Shown here: positions 1 through 8,494 of the stretch, one piece after another | How the letters are laid out: every line of letters starts with the position of its first letter | How positions within the stretch are numbered: position 1 is the first letter of the stretch | Assembly: GCA_934462775.1 (NCBI GenBank) | Contig: CAKSIR010000003.1 | Span: forward strand, 1-44,675 | Direction: 5' to 3' | DNA length: 44,675 nucleotides | DNA from: an uncultured Ruminiclostridium sp. | GTDB lineage: Bacteria > Bacillota > Clostridia > Oscillospirales > Ruminococcaceae | Made by a program: the position numbers and the translations under genes | Notes under the pieces: generated by a model | Databases searched by the model: none | What the model was told of the DNA's origin: nothing | The model's input: only the letters and a program-made list of their open reading frames with translations

Positions 1-80
1 TCGGCTTAGGGCGCTGCCCTAAGAACCTGCAAGCCTTTGAAAAGGCTTGACCTAAACTTTAAATTTGACTTTTTCGACAG
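1..80 (+). repeat. Dispersed intergenic repeat, left copy
   Basis: This stretch matches, in inverted orientation, the last ~95 bases of the window. A 27-base core at 54-80 (starting AAACTTTAAATTTGAC) is identical to the reverse complement of 44583-44609. Next to the core is a hairpin (31-38 with 41-48, loop GA). Further out is GCCCTAAG followed by ACC (16-26), which itself pairs with CTTAGGGC at 5-12. The right copy has the same order of parts, but its hairpin stem has a different sequence that still pairs. The copy may extend beyond the window edge. Its family and copy number in the genome cannot be judged from here. Confidence 0.8.
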
Positions 81-87
81 GCTGAAA

Positions 88-104
88 CCGCTTATGATAA
101 GCGG
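88..104 (-). terminator. Hairpin downstream of the GH2 gene
   Basis: A 7-bp perfect stem (88-94 with 98-104, loop of 3) lies 26 bases past the stop codon of the GH2 gene. It is nested in an outer GACAG/CTGTC pairing (76-80 with 111-115). No long U-run follows on the minus strand, so it is a probable rather than textbook terminator. Confidence 0.5.
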
Positions 105-130
105 CTCAAACTGTCAAAAAATCCATTTCA

Positions 131-3100
131 TTACGGCTTTATCTCAAAGGCTGCAAAGTCAAAATCGCATCCGGGAAGGAATGTAAACTTCACCGTCGTT
201 CTGCCGCTTATACCGCTGAGCGGATAAGTAACCGACGTTACGTCCTCGCTGTATGGAAACTCAACAATTTCGCGAATTATACTGCCATTTTCTCCTATAA
301 AATGAACATGGATTGAATCGTTATCATGATGAGTTTTTCCGATAATTGTTATTGAGGAAGCGCCCCTTGTAAAGTCCATATCGTCAAAATCAATGTAAAC
401 ATTGTTGCCGATACGGTGAATTTCATTGCCGCTTATCTCGTAGCTGTCGCCGTGAATAAGGTCGTTTTCTCCTGCGTAAAGCTTCTCGTATGCCTTTTCG
501 CACGGCGTAAACTCAAATCCTCCAAAATGCAGCATATTGTCCTTTTTTTCAAATTCAAAGTAAATGTCGTGAATTCCGCGCAGTCTGTACGGCAGGTCGT
601 AGCTCTGCTTTTTGTATGTCTGCCAAAGGAATTCCTGCTTATAAACATACTCTCCAAGCAGCTTGCCGCCATCATAAACGCGGAAGCTTATCGGCTCGCC
701 CGAGAACCAGTGAATAAGGCTTACCGTAAGCCTTTTACTGCCGCAGGAACCAAAATCAACCGATGTAAAGCCAATTCTGTTCCTGTTCTTTTCAATGGAA
801 ACCCCGCCGCCCGAAACCTCGTCAAGAGGAGCAGGCGCATCTCTGTACAGGCTTGCAAAAACAAACTCGTATGGATTAAGACCTGCAAGTCCGAATCCCT
901 CGCAGGAAAACTCCAGCTCGGAAATTACCTCAGGATAAGGCTTCCCGTTAAAGCATGAGCAGCGCAGACGGAAATTTCCGTCCCCTTTTGCGGCAATTTC
1001 AGCTCCGCCGTCCTTGACGGCAGCCTCAGCGGTATTGGTAGCAATTCCGCTGTCGGTAACAACGCTCCAGGTAAGGTCATCGTATGTGGCATTATGCGGA
1101 AGTATTTCAGCACTGATGAATACAGCGGGATTATCAGGAGTAAGCCTGCGGCTGTCATTTCCTCCAAGAACGATTTTTCTGACAGGAACTTCGGCGGCGT
1201 TTTCGTTTCCGACAACGTTTTCGGTAAATGCTGTGCCTTCGATTACGTCTGCCTTTTCCGCCTTTATTAAAAGCTCAGCCGACTTAAGCCCTGTTCCCTC
1301 GGCTCCTATAACAATGTCGCCAACATAGTCAGACGCTGCAATATAAGCAGCCGCCTTTCCCGAAAACAGCTTGCGGGAGCTGCACTTGTAGCTGTCTGTG
1401 TCAGTGCTGTCGCCGTTATCCATACCGATAAGCCTGCCGCCCGATACTGATACGCTTATTCTGTCGCGGGCATTTTCAACAGGATTGCCGCTTTGGTCAA
1501 CGGTGGATATTTCAACAACCGCCAGCGACCTTCCGTCAGCGGGAATAGCTGTCTTGTCGCATTTCAAAACTATCTCGGCGCTTTCCCCAAAGGAGCGGTG
1601 GGAATCCTCGATTATCTCGCCTGTTCCTGTTCTTCCGACAACCTTTATTTCGCCCCTGTGATATTCTGTTTTCCAACGGATCTGCCATTTTTCAGCCTTT
1701 TTTACTCCGCATGATTTGCCGTTTACAAAAAGCTCCGCCTCCTCAAGGTTAGTATAAGCGCATATATCTATAAGCTGTCCCTCGTTAAAATCCCAATACG
1801 GCAGCAGATGAAGAACGGGCTTATCCGTCCATGCCGCCTGATAGAGATAAAAGCTGTCTTTTTTTATGCCTGCGGTGTCAGCCTGTCCATAGTAGGAGTT
1901 CTTTGTAAAATACGGCGTAGGCTCGCCTATGTAGTCAATTCCCGTCCAGATAAACATACCTGCGCACAGCTCGGTATCAAGATCGATTTTCAGCACATTC
2001 CACGCTGTTTCTGCGCCGTTGCCGCCGCGGCAGTTGCCCAACGATGAACACTGCTTATCATCATGAGTCAGGAAAACCGACGAATATGGGAAGTGATAAA
2101 CGCCGCGGCTTTTAACGCCCGCTGTTGTTTCACTGCCGTAAATTTTCCAGCCGTATTTGCCGCTGTGCTTTTTATAAAGCCTCTCGCCGTAGTTATATCC
2201 AACAACGTCAAGCAGCTCTGCGCACTTTTGCGTATTATCCCACTCAAGATAGTTCGAACCGAAAGTTACAAATCCGCTGCGCCTGCTATCGTGCTTTCTC
2301 ACCTCATCGACAAGCATTTTTGTAACTTCATGCCCCCGCTCGGAAACATGAGTATCGTAAATTTCGTTGCCAATGCTCCACATAATCAGCGACGGGTGAT
2401 TTCTGTCGCGGCATACCCAAGACTTAACGTCTTTCTTGTACCAGTCGTCAAAGAAACGTGCATAGTCGTACTCCGTCTTTGAGCGCTCCCATATATCGAA
2501 CGCCTCGCTGTCAACCAGTACTCCCAGCTCGTCGCACAGCTCCATCATTTCCACAGCAGGCATATTATGAGAAGTGCGCACCGCGTTTACGCCCATTTCT
2601 TTCATAATCAGCAGACGTCGCTTGATTTCATCGCGGTTCACCGCCGCTCCAAGACAGCCTAAATCATGATGCAGACAAACTCCGTGCAGCTTGACCTGCT
2701 TTCCGTTAAGGAAAAAGCCCTTATCCTTATCAAAGGCGATTTCCCTGAAGCCGACCCTGCACTGCTTTTCGTCAATGACTCCGCCGTCCTTTACAAGGGC
2801 AGCGCTAAGACGATAAAGCGCAGGATTATCCGTGCTCCACTCCTCAACATTGTGAACAGTGAAGCTGTGAGTAATTTCGGTATCGCCTATGTGTATTTCG
2901 ACATCTTCCGAACAAATTCCGTCCACTGCAAGCCTTAATGTACAGTCAACCGCGTTGCTGACCGTGCAGGAAACGGTGCAGTCCCAGCCGCTTTCATGCT
3001 TTTTAGCGGTAAAATACAGGCTGTCGCTTTCGATATAGGCTGAATCATTTTCGTACAGCCACACGCTGCGGTAAATTCCTGCGCCCGAATACCAGCGGGA

Positions 3101-3466
3101 ATTAGGACTGATGTGCCGCGCAAGAACAATGATTTCGTTAATGCCTGCCGTGACAAAATCAGAAATATCCGCCTCAAACGACGAATAGCCGTACTTCCAG
3201 TTAAAGCACTCTTTTCTGTTCACATAAACTGTGCAGTCCTGATATACTCCCTCGAAGTAAACTCGGCGGCTTGCCTTTTCGCTTACATAGAATGTTTTTT
3301 TATACCAGCCAAAAGAGCTTTCGTACAAATCCTTTGCGTTGCAGATAAGCCAGTCGTGCGGTAAATCCACGTTTGCAAAGGCAAAGCCGTCCACCTGTGA
3401 AATATCCGTATCGGGAGCGGTTTTGGCAAACTGCCAGCCGCTGTTCCAAAGCTGTTTTTTATTCAT
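131..3466 (-). CDS. GH2 beta-galactosidase-like glycoside hydrolase with Ig-like and CBM6-like domains
   Basis: A retaining glycosidase of family GH2, most likely acting on beta-galactosides; the exact substrate is inferred. The order is N-terminal sugar-binding fold, Ig-like domain, TIM barrel with acid/base Glu368 (in SIGNE) and nucleophile Glu446 (in YGSETTAG), and a DUF4982-type Ig-like domain from about 555. Further Ig-like segments follow, then a CBM6-like module near 890-990 (VDFG, GIHDIYFEF). At 1111 residues it has the usual size for multi-domain members. The start is preceded by GGAG. Oddly, no signal peptide is visible although enzymes with a CBM are usually secreted, so it may act inside the cell. 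Upstream lie a good promoter and a pair of direct repeats (3531-3561). The GH74 and GH130 genes nearby suggest hemicellulose use. Confidence 0.88.
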   Translation of the reverse strand: MNKKQLWNSGWQFAKTAPDTDISQVDGFAFANVDLPHDWLICNAKDLYESSFGWYKKTFYVSEKASRRVYFEGVYQDCTVYVNRKECFNWKYGYSSFEADISDFVTAGINEIIVLARHISPNSRWYSGAGIYRSVWLYENDSAYIESDSLYFTAKKHESGWDCTVSCTVSNAVDCTLRLAVDGICSEDVEIHIGDTEITHSFTVHNVEEWSTDNPALYRLSAALVKDGGVIDEKQCRVGFREIAFDKDKGFFLNGKQVKLHGVCLHHDLGCLGAAVNRDEIKRRLLIMKEMGVNAVRTSHNMPAVEMMELCDELGVLVDSEAFDIWERSKTEYDYARFFDDWYKKDVKSWVCRDRNHPSLIMWSIGNEIYDTHVSERGHEVTKMLVDEVRKHDSRRSGFVTFGSNYLEWDNTQKCAELLDVVGYNYGERLYKKHSGKYGWKIYGSETTAGVKSRGVYHFPYSSVFLTHDDKQCSSLGNCRGGNGAETAWNVLKIDLDTELCAGMFIWTGIDYIGEPTPYFTKNSYYGQADTAGIKKDSFYLYQAAWTDKPVLHLLPYWDFNEGQLIDICAYTNLEEAELFVNGKSCGVKKAEKWQIRWKTEYHRGEIKVVGRTGTGEIIEDSHRSFGESAEIVLKCDKTAIPADGRSLAVVEISTVDQSGNPVENARDRISVSVSGGRLIGMDNGDSTDTDSYKCSSRKLFSGKAAAYIAASDYVGDIVIGAEGTGLKSAELLIKAEKADVIEGTAFTENVVGNENAAEVPVRKIVLGGNDSRRLTPDNPAVFISAEILPHNATYDDLTWSVVTDSGIATNTAEAAVKDGGAEIAAKGDGNFRLRCSCFNGKPYPEVISELEFSCEGFGLAGLNPYEFVFASLYRDAPAPLDEVSGGGVSIEKNRNRIGFTSVDFGSCGSKRLTVSLIHWFSGEPISFRVYDGGKLLGEYVYKQEFLWQTYKKQSYDLPYRLRGIHDIYFEFEKKDNMLHFGGFEFTPCEKAYEKLYAGENDLIHGDSYEISGNEIHRIGNNVYIDFDDMDFTRGASSITIIGKTHHDNDSIHVHFIGENGSIIREIVEFPYSEDVTSVTYPLSGISGRTTVKFTFLPGCDFDFAAFEIKP

Positions 3467-3498
3467 AGCTAACTCCGTAAAAATGTTATTATATATTG

Positions 3499-3527
3499 AT
3501 GATATTCCATTAGCGTCAGTTTGTCAA
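3499..3527 (-). promoter_or_regulatory. Sigma-A promoter of the GH2 gene
   Basis: On the minus strand, TTGACA (3522-3527) and TATCAT (3499-3504) are separated by 17 bases and lie 33 bases before the GH2 start. Two direct repeats at 3531-3561 sit immediately upstream of the -35 box. Confidence 0.7.
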
Positions 3528-3530
3528 CTT

Positions 3531-3561
3531 ACATTTTGTGCTTTTGCTGACATTATGTGCT
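3531..3561 (-). promoter_or_regulatory. Pair of direct repeats, possible activator site
   Basis: The 12-base units AGCACAAAATGT (3531-3542) and AGCACATAATGT (3550-3561), read on the minus strand, differ at one position and are spaced 19 bases apart. They begin 3 bases upstream of the -35 box. This placement is typical of AraC-type and similar activators; the protein that binds is unknown. Confidence 0.5.
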
Positions 3562-3626
3562 TATTTGACAAACCTCTGAGGATTTAGTATGATAATTATA
3601 CAGAAGTATCAAAGCTGCTTGTGTCG

Positions 3627-3655
3627 TTGAATTTTAGCGTTAGTTGTGTTATAAT
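3627..3655 (+). promoter_or_regulatory. Sigma-A promoter of the DUF3784-like/Nudix pair
   Basis: TTGAAT (3627-3632), a 17-base spacer and a perfect TATAAT (3650-3655) lie 36 bases before the start codon at 3692. Confidence 0.7.
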
Positions 3656-3691
3656 TAACTGACAGATAAATCGGAATTTATGGAGGTATAT

Positions 3692-4009
3692 ATGTTGACA
3701 TATTCTATTATTGTTTTTTCAGCAACAGTACTTTTGGCAGTATTCGGTGCAATTATTTATAGTGGCAATACAAAGCTGATACACTCTTACCACCAAACAA
3801 AAGTAACCGATAAGAAGGAATACGGCAAGGCTTTCGGCAAGTCCGTGTTTGTGCTTTCAGCAACGACATTGCTTAGTGGTATCGTTACTTTATTGGATGA
3901 TTCTGATATGATTGCAATTGTCGCTGTTGCAATTCTTGTTATTGGCATAGGTATTGGTATTGGCTGTATTGTTGCAGTGCAAAAGAAATATAATAAAGGC
4001 ATTTTTTAA
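3692..4009 (+). CDS. Small DUF3784-like membrane protein
   Basis: A 105-residue protein with three hydrophobic stretches (about 1-24, 46-64 and 68-92) and a short polar segment LIHSYHQTKV between the first and second. That segment and the overall layout resemble DUF3784 membrane proteins, whose function is unknown. The start at 3692 is chosen over the ATG at 3680 because GGAGG (3682-3686) lies 5 bases before it. The gene is clearly richer in A+T than its neighbours. It shares leader and trailer sequence with the Nudix gene that follows 61 bases later, with which it is probably co-transcribed. Confidence 0.7.
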   Translation: MLTYSIIVFSATVLLAVFGAIIYSGNTKLIHSYHQTKVTDKKEYGKAFGKSVFVLSATTLLSGIVTLLDDSDMIAIVAVAILVIGIGIGIGCIVAVQKKYNKGIF

Positions 4010-4070
4010 ATGCCCATTTGTAGGGTTGTTTATCTGTTGAGAAAATCGGAATTTGCGGAGGTATACGAAG

Positions 4071-4550
4071 ATGTACGATTGCGGTTTTACAAAAGAGAAT
4101 AGTTGGTTTCGATATCGTGCCGGAGCAATTATAATAGAAAATGGCTGTGTATTGTTTGCGGGTAATGAGAATGAAAACTACCTGTATTCCATAGGTGGTG
4201 GAGTTCATATGGGAGAAACGGCTGAGGAAGCAGTAGTGCGAGAAGTGTTTGAAGAAACGGGAATACATTATGAAATAGAAAGGTTGGTAGTTATCCACGA
4301 GAACTTTTTCAGTGAGAATAGCGGGACATTGAAAGGATTAGATTGCCACGAAATTTCTCTTTATTTCTTGATGAAACCAAGAGGAACACAAGAGCTTAAC
4401 AGCAATAGCACAACGAATGGGGTAAAAGAAGAAATGCATTGGATACCCATAGAAGATTTAGATAAATATAGGGCTTTTCCAAGTTTTTTGAAAGATTATC
4501 TCAGCAAAGAGCATTCCGGAATAGAGCATATAATAACCGATGAAAGATAA
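4071..4550 (+). CDS. Nudix hydrolase
   Basis: A 159-residue Nudix-family pyrophosphohydrolase that would cleave a nucleoside diphosphate linked to another group; its substrate is not predictable. The Nudix box is complete: Gly43, Glu49, Arg57-Glu58, Glu61-Glu62 and Gly64 with canonical spacing, the metal-binding glutamates being present. The start at 4071 has GGAGG at 4057-4061. The gene is A+T-rich with many AGA, ATA and AAA codons, unlike the flanking glycosidase genes, which suggests acquisition by transfer together with the preceding small membrane protein. No promoter of its own is seen. Confidence 0.9.
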   Translation: MYDCGFTKENSWFRYRAGAIIIENGCVLFAGNENENYLYSIGGGVHMGETAEEAVVREVFEETGIHYEIERLVVIHENFFSENSGTLKGLDCHEISLYFLMKPRGTQELNSNSTTNGVKEEMHWIPIEDLDKYRAFPSFLKDYLSKEHSGIEHIITDER

Positions 4551-4586
4551 CGTCAAATTCCCATTTGTCGAACAGAATATAAAACA

Positions 4587-4621
4587 AAATCCAGAGAAGA
4601 TATAGCTTCTTCTCTGGATTT
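4587..4621. terminator. Bidirectional terminator between Nudix and GH130 genes
   Basis: A 13-bp perfect stem (4587-4599 with 4609-4621, loop of 9) lies between two convergent genes, with an A-rich 5' flank and T-rich 3' flank. It can serve both strands. Confidence 0.8.
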
Positions 4622-4660
4622 ACTTATTTATGGCTGCTGCCGCTTCTTCGGGGATTCAGA

Positions 4661-5845
4661 TTATTTGCCTAAGTGCTTTAAGTTCTTTTCAATAAGCTCG
4701 TATCTCTGCTTTACGCAGTCTACCGAGCGAAGCGCGTCTGACGGAGTATTGAACGTATAATCCATCAGCTTATCAATTGTTGTTGTAGCAACGTGCATTC
4801 TTGTATCGGAGGACGCATAGTAAATGTAAACATCGCCGTTATCTCTTGCAATAGCGCCGTTTGTGAATACAACGTTAGAAACGTCGCCTACGCGTTCGCC
4901 GCCATGAGGAGCGATAAACAGTCCTGACGGACTTGCAATAAGCTTTGACGGGTCGTTAAGGTCGGTTGCGAATACATAGATTACATAACGTAAGCCTGCG
5001 GCAGTATTTCTGACGCCGTGAGCAATGTGAATCCAGCCCTTTGGCGTTTTAATCGGAACTGCGCCTGCGCCGTTCTTTACTTCTGTAATAGTGTGGTAAA
5101 CTCGCGGGCTGATTACAGTTTCTTCTGTGCAGATGACAGGATTGCTGATGTCCTCAACAAGACCGAAGCAAACTCCTCCGCCGCTTCCTGTCTGAATGAA
5201 ATCGTCCTGCGGACGCGTGTAGAACGCATATTTGCCGTCAACAAATTCAGGGTGAAGAACAACGTTTCTCTGCTGCGGCGATTTTGATTTAAGGTTAGGA
5301 AGTCTTTCCCATGTCTTTAAATCCTTTGTGCGGACAATGCCCGCCTGTGCGTTTGCAGCGGATAAATCGCTTGACGCCGTATCCTTACTTTCAGAGCAGA
5401 AAACGCCGTAAATCCAACCGTCCTCATGCTTTGTAAGACGCATATCGTAAACGTTTGTTTCTTCGGGATTTGTATCGGGGAGAAGAACGGGATAATCCCA
5501 GAATCTGAAGTTGTCAATTCCGTTATCGCTTTCTGCAACTGCGAAAAACGACTTTCTGTCATTGCCCTCAACACGGACTACCAAATAGAACTTCCCGTTT
5601 AGCTCGATTGCGCCTGAGTTAAGAGCCGCGTTGATGCCAAGGCGTTCCATGAAATACGGATTTGTTTCATAGTTGAAATCATATTTCCAGATAAGCGGGG
5701 CGTGTGCCGCTGTGAGAACCGGATATTCATAACGGTCATAAATGCCGTTATAATCGTCAGTTTTCTTGTTTTTGCGTGTGATCAGCTTTTCGTACTTTTC
5801 GGTTTCAATCTGTACGCGCTTGTTGAATTCTTCAATAGTAGGCAT
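4661..5845 (-). CDS. 4-O-beta-D-mannosyl-D-glucose phosphorylase (GH130_1)
   Basis: Phosphorolyses 4-O-beta-mannosyl-glucose to alpha-mannose-1-phosphate and glucose in the cytoplasm, conserving the bond energy (EC 2.4.1.281 for the family). The 394-residue length is that of subfamily GH130_1. The catalytic Asp134 sits in NVYDMRL; the segment [17 protein letters not shown] and the FCSE strand that follows it are as in the family. The five-bladed propeller fold is known for the family. No signal peptide is present. Its pathway partner, cellobiose 2-epimerase, lies 35 kb away at 40555-41715. It has its own promoter (5881-5909) with tandem repeats upstream. Closely related mannooligosaccharide phosphorylases (GH130_2) are a less likely alternative. 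Confidence 0.9.
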   Translation of the reverse strand: MPTIEEFNKRVQIETEKYEKLITRKNKKTDDYNGIYDRYEYPVLTAAHAPLIWKYDFNYETNPYFMERLGINAALNSGAIELNGKFYLVVRVEGNDRKSFFAVAESDNGIDNFRFWDYPVLLPDTNPEETNVYDMRLTKHEDGWIYGVFCSESKDTASSDLSAANAQAGIVRTKDLKTWERLPNLKSKSPQQRNVVLHPEFVDGKYAFYTRPQDDFIQTGSGGGVCFGLVEDISNPVICTEETVISPRVYHTITEVKNGAGAVPIKTPKGWIHIAHGVRNTAAGLRYVIYVFATDLNDPSKLIASPSGLFIAPHGGERVGDVSNVVFTNGAIARDNGDVYIYYASSDTRMHVATTTIDKLMDYTFNTPSDALRSVDCVKQRYELIEKNLKHLGK

Positions 5846-5880
5846 GGTCGTTTTCCTTTCGAGTAAGATGTCATGCTCTT

Positions 5881-5909
5881 ATTATAAAACATATGAAAAG
5901 GAATTGCAA
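5881..5909 (-). promoter_or_regulatory. Sigma-A promoter of the GH130 gene
   Basis: On the minus strand, TTGCAA (5904-5909), 17 bases, then TATAAT (5881-5886), 35 bases before the start codon. Confidence 0.75.
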
Positions 5910-5924
5910 TAGGTTTTAGAGAAT

Positions 5925-5960
5925 TATTTACTTAAATTTTCGCCTTTATTTACTTAAATT
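5925..5960 (-). promoter_or_regulatory. Tandem 14-base direct repeats upstream of the GH130 promoter
   Basis: Two identical units AATTTAAGTAAATA (5925-5938 and 5947-5960, minus-strand reading) repeat every 22 bases, two turns of the helix. They end 15 bases above the -35 box and start just after the stop codon of the GH74 gene. This suits a dimeric activator bound to one face of the DNA. Confidence 0.5.
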
Positions 5961-5965
5961 ATTTA

Positions 5966-8191
5966 TTAGCTTTCTTCTGCGTAAATAACTCCCCTGCCAT
6001 CGGTGGCAAGATAAAATCTGCCAAATTTCCTCATATCACCGCACATTGCATTCACTCTGCCGAAAAGCTTTTTTCCATCGCCGCACTTGTCCCACGTCTT
6101 TCCGCCGTCATAAGAACGGTAAAAACCGTATACGCCGTCAACAACGCCGCTTATATAAAGAGTATCGCAGTCAGAACCGACAGCAGCCTGTCCGATTCCT
6201 GCCGCAGAAACAAACCCGCTTACAACGCAGGTGCATTCCGCCGATTTTTTTGCTGAATCAAAGGTGATTTTCCACAGTCCGCAGTCGCCCATAGCAATCC
6301 ACAGAACTCCCTCTTTTCCGCAATGCGCAGTTACATGGCAGCGGAAAATATGGTCGTATTTTCCGTCCTTAAAAGCAGGCAGCCCCGAAGCAACCTCGTA
6401 AAAATTACAGCCGCAGTCGGTACTGACATAAAGTCTGCCCCTTTCGCCGATTCCGTAAATCACCGAGCCGTTCACTCTATCGGAATATGGCTTGAGATAA
6501 TGTCCGCCGCTTACAATATTTTCGTCAAGGTCGTACACATTGGATTTTTGCCAGCTTTTTCCTTCGTTAAAGGTTACGCACAATGCGTCAGCAGGCATAA
6601 ACCACGTATCGCACACCGCCCAGACGATTGCCCCTCCGTCCGCCGAAACTGCCACCCAGCCTGAATTTACGTTCGGCTTTTCGATTTCCTTCAGCAGTCC
6701 GTCAATATAATCTGTCAGCCCGTAGGGACCGCTAAGACGCCGCCACGTTTTGCAGTTGTCCTTTGAAAGAATCAGCCCGCCTTTAGTCAGTCCTGTCCAA
6801 TTTCCGCGGGGAGTGCAGACAACACAGTCCGGATTACTGTCCGGATAATCCGCATTCAGACAGGTTATATAGCGATTTCCTTTTTCATCAGAAAAGGAAT
6901 TTTCGCAGGGTTTATTCAGCTCCTCAAAGGCAAATCCGCCCAAATCGCCCACAATGTCAATCAGCTTTACCCTGCCTTTAGGCGGAGAATATACATTAAG
7001 ATGAACCGTTTCTTCAATACCGCTGCAGCACGGCCGCCACAAAACAGTTTCAGCAAGCAGATTGTCAGTTGAAAAAACGCCTGTTCCCGTTGTGAAGAAT
7101 GCCTGATTATGATTGTGGGGATTGATTTTCACATCGTTTATCCAATGCACAAGGTTGCCGTTATTGTTGTACACAGGCTTCATGTAAGGCACGTTCCAGT
7201 CGTATTCTCCAACGTCCAGTCCGTGCATAATAGTTTTCCAGTGTTCTCCGCAGTCGGTTGAAAGGTAAATGCAGTCCCCTTTATTACGGCAGACGGTTGA
7301 CGTTACCAGTACATTCCCCTCTGCGCAGATGCCCGAAAAACCGCACTTCTCTCCGAAAGGCGTAACTTCAACGCCCTCTCCGAATTTGCCGTCGGTCAGC
7401 TCAAACCGCATTACAGCGCCGTTTACAAGAATACCACTGTCGCAGGCATACGTTGAAAAATGCAGCTTATCCATTCGACCGCTTTCCGCAAAGGTAATGT
7501 ACAGATACCTGCCGTCAAAGCCGCAGTGTGAACCTACAAAGCCGTTCAGCGAACTTTTTTCACTGTAATTTTCAAGAACATAGTTAAGCGGTTCAAAATC
7601 TGCACCGCTATTGTAGGAAACATAAACGCTGTGACCTCTTACATTACCCTTGCAATTTGCCTCGCCAGATGTTCCCACTGCAATTATTTTATCCTTTTTC
7701 CAAAGAAAGGTTATTTCCCTTTCGCCGTTTATGTCGGTTTTTTTCCACGTTTTGCCCATATCAGACGAGGAAAGAAGTCCCTCGCCAACACTTCCGAAAA
7801 GCACGTTATTTCCGCTGACAAGCAGACGCTCGCCGGTTCCTCTTCCCCTCGAATTTCCGTGAATATGGGTAGGTACGGAGATGATCTTGAAGCTTTCTCC
7901 CCTGTCGTTGGACACAGCGAAGCAGCCGTTCCCATGCTCACCGCAGGCGATATACAGATTATCGGCGCTTTCGTCAAGGGCAATGCTCAGCGGCCGCGCA
8001 AGCTCGGTGTTTATTCCGTCAACACTGTCCATGAGCGACTGCCATCTGTCAGTTTCATTGTTATATCTGTACGCGCCGCCTACATCGGTTCTTGCATAAA
8101 GCAGGTCCTCATTTTCGTGAAACAGCAGCCCGGTTACAAAACCTCCACCAGGGATAGGCGAATTGGCAAATTTGTAGTCTATTATCTTCAT
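5966..8191 (-). CDS. GH74 family glycoside hydrolase, likely cytoplasmic xyloglucan-active
   Basis: A 741-residue protein with the double seven-bladed propeller signature of GH74, endo- or exo-acting xyloglucanases. The start region GGGFVTGLLF and ARTDVGGAYR carries the expected base Asp36. The acid Asp353 lies in HWINDVKINPHN, followed by the family segments GIEETVHLNVYSPP and VGDLGGF. Repeated blade motifs (SNDRGESF, SSDMGKTW, STDCGEHW, SYDGGKTW) run through the chain. There is no signal peptide and no carbohydrate-binding module, which is unusual because most known GH74 enzymes are secreted. It may therefore trim imported xyloglucan oligosaccharides together with the GH2 enzyme. It has its own promoter at 8254-8282. 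Confidence 0.88.
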   Translation of the reverse strand: MKIIDYKFANSPIPGGGFVTGLLFHENEDLLYARTDVGGAYRYNNETDRWQSLMDSVDGINTELARPLSIALDESADNLYIACGEHGNGCFAVSNDRGESFKIISVPTHIHGNSRGRGTGERLLVSGNNVLFGSVGEGLLSSSDMGKTWKKTDINGEREITFLWKKDKIIAVGTSGEANCKGNVRGHSVYVSYNSGADFEPLNYVLENYSEKSSLNGFVGSHCGFDGRYLYITFAESGRMDKLHFSTYACDSGILVNGAVMRFELTDGKFGEGVEVTPFGEKCGFSGICAEGNVLVTSTVCRNKGDCIYLSTDCGEHWKTIMHGLDVGEYDWNVPYMKPVYNNNGNLVHWINDVKINPHNHNQAFFTTGTGVFSTDNLLAETVLWRPCCSGIEETVHLNVYSPPKGRVKLIDIVGDLGGFAFEELNKPCENSFSDEKGNRYITCLNADYPDSNPDCVVCTPRGNWTGLTKGGLILSKDNCKTWRRLSGPYGLTDYIDGLLKEIEKPNVNSGWVAVSADGGAIVWAVCDTWFMPADALCVTFNEGKSWQKSNVYDLDENIVSGGHYLKPYSDRVNGSVIYGIGERGRLYVSTDCGCNFYEVASGLPAFKDGKYDHIFRCHVTAHCGKEGVLWIAMGDCGLWKITFDSAKKSAECTCVVSGFVSAAGIGQAAVGSDCDTLYISGVVDGVYGFYRSYDGGKTWDKCGDGKKLFGRVNAMCGDMRKFGRFYLATDGRGVIYAEES

Positions 8192-8200
8192 ATTATCTCC

Positions 8201-8215
8201 ATGTAAACGTTTTAA
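8201..8215. promoter_or_regulatory. cre-like / LacI-family operator near the GH74 start
   Basis: ATGTAAACGTTTTAA has the AAACGTTT palindrome of LacI/CcpA-family operators and differs from the cre consensus (WTGNAANCGNWNNCA) at one position. It lies 10 bases before the GH74 start codon, downstream of the promoter, so binding would block transcription. Confidence 0.5.
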
Positions 8216-8253
8216 GTCGTTGTAATGCGTTGTGTAATCGTTTTTATGCTGTC

Positions 8254-8282
8254 AGTATAGCATATAAATTATTCAAAATCAA
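8254..8282 (-). promoter_or_regulatory. Sigma-A promoter of the GH74 gene
   Basis: On the minus strand, TTGATT (8277-8282), 17 bases, then TATACT (8254-8259), 62 bases before the start codon. Confidence 0.65.
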
Positions 8283-8371
8283 GCAATTTCACTGTGAAAA
8301 ATCAATATTTGGCAATTTGACGGTTTTGTAACTTGGTTTTTAGTAATTGCAACCGAATAAACAAAAATTAA

Positions 8372-8494
8372 ACGCTTTTTTCAGCAATATTGCTCACTTC
8401 TTGCTCGACAGCTTTTATAGCTGAAATCCATAGGCTTACCGATGAAATGCCCCTTGAATATGCATTGTTGATGAAAAAGCAGAGGCTCATCTGA
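8372..8494 (+). pseudogene. Possible remnant of an unknown gene (C-terminal 40 codons)
   Basis: The gap between the GH74 and phosphoesterase genes holds an open frame with no start codon at its 5' end, following an in-frame stop. It ends in a protein-like tail (IHRLTDEMPLEYALLMKKQ) and overlaps the 3' end of the phosphoesterase gene by 8 bases. It could be the remains of a deleted gene or chance; no family is recognised. Confidence 0.2.

Noticed and set aside
416..958. Plus-strand open frames antisense to the GH2 gene
   Set aside because: They are mirror frames of a well-supported coding region, with no ribosome site or domain.
4009..4070. Integron attC site between the two AT-rich genes
   Set aside because: The repeated motifs do not show the attC core and paired-arm layout, and no integrase is in the window; kept only as cassette-like.
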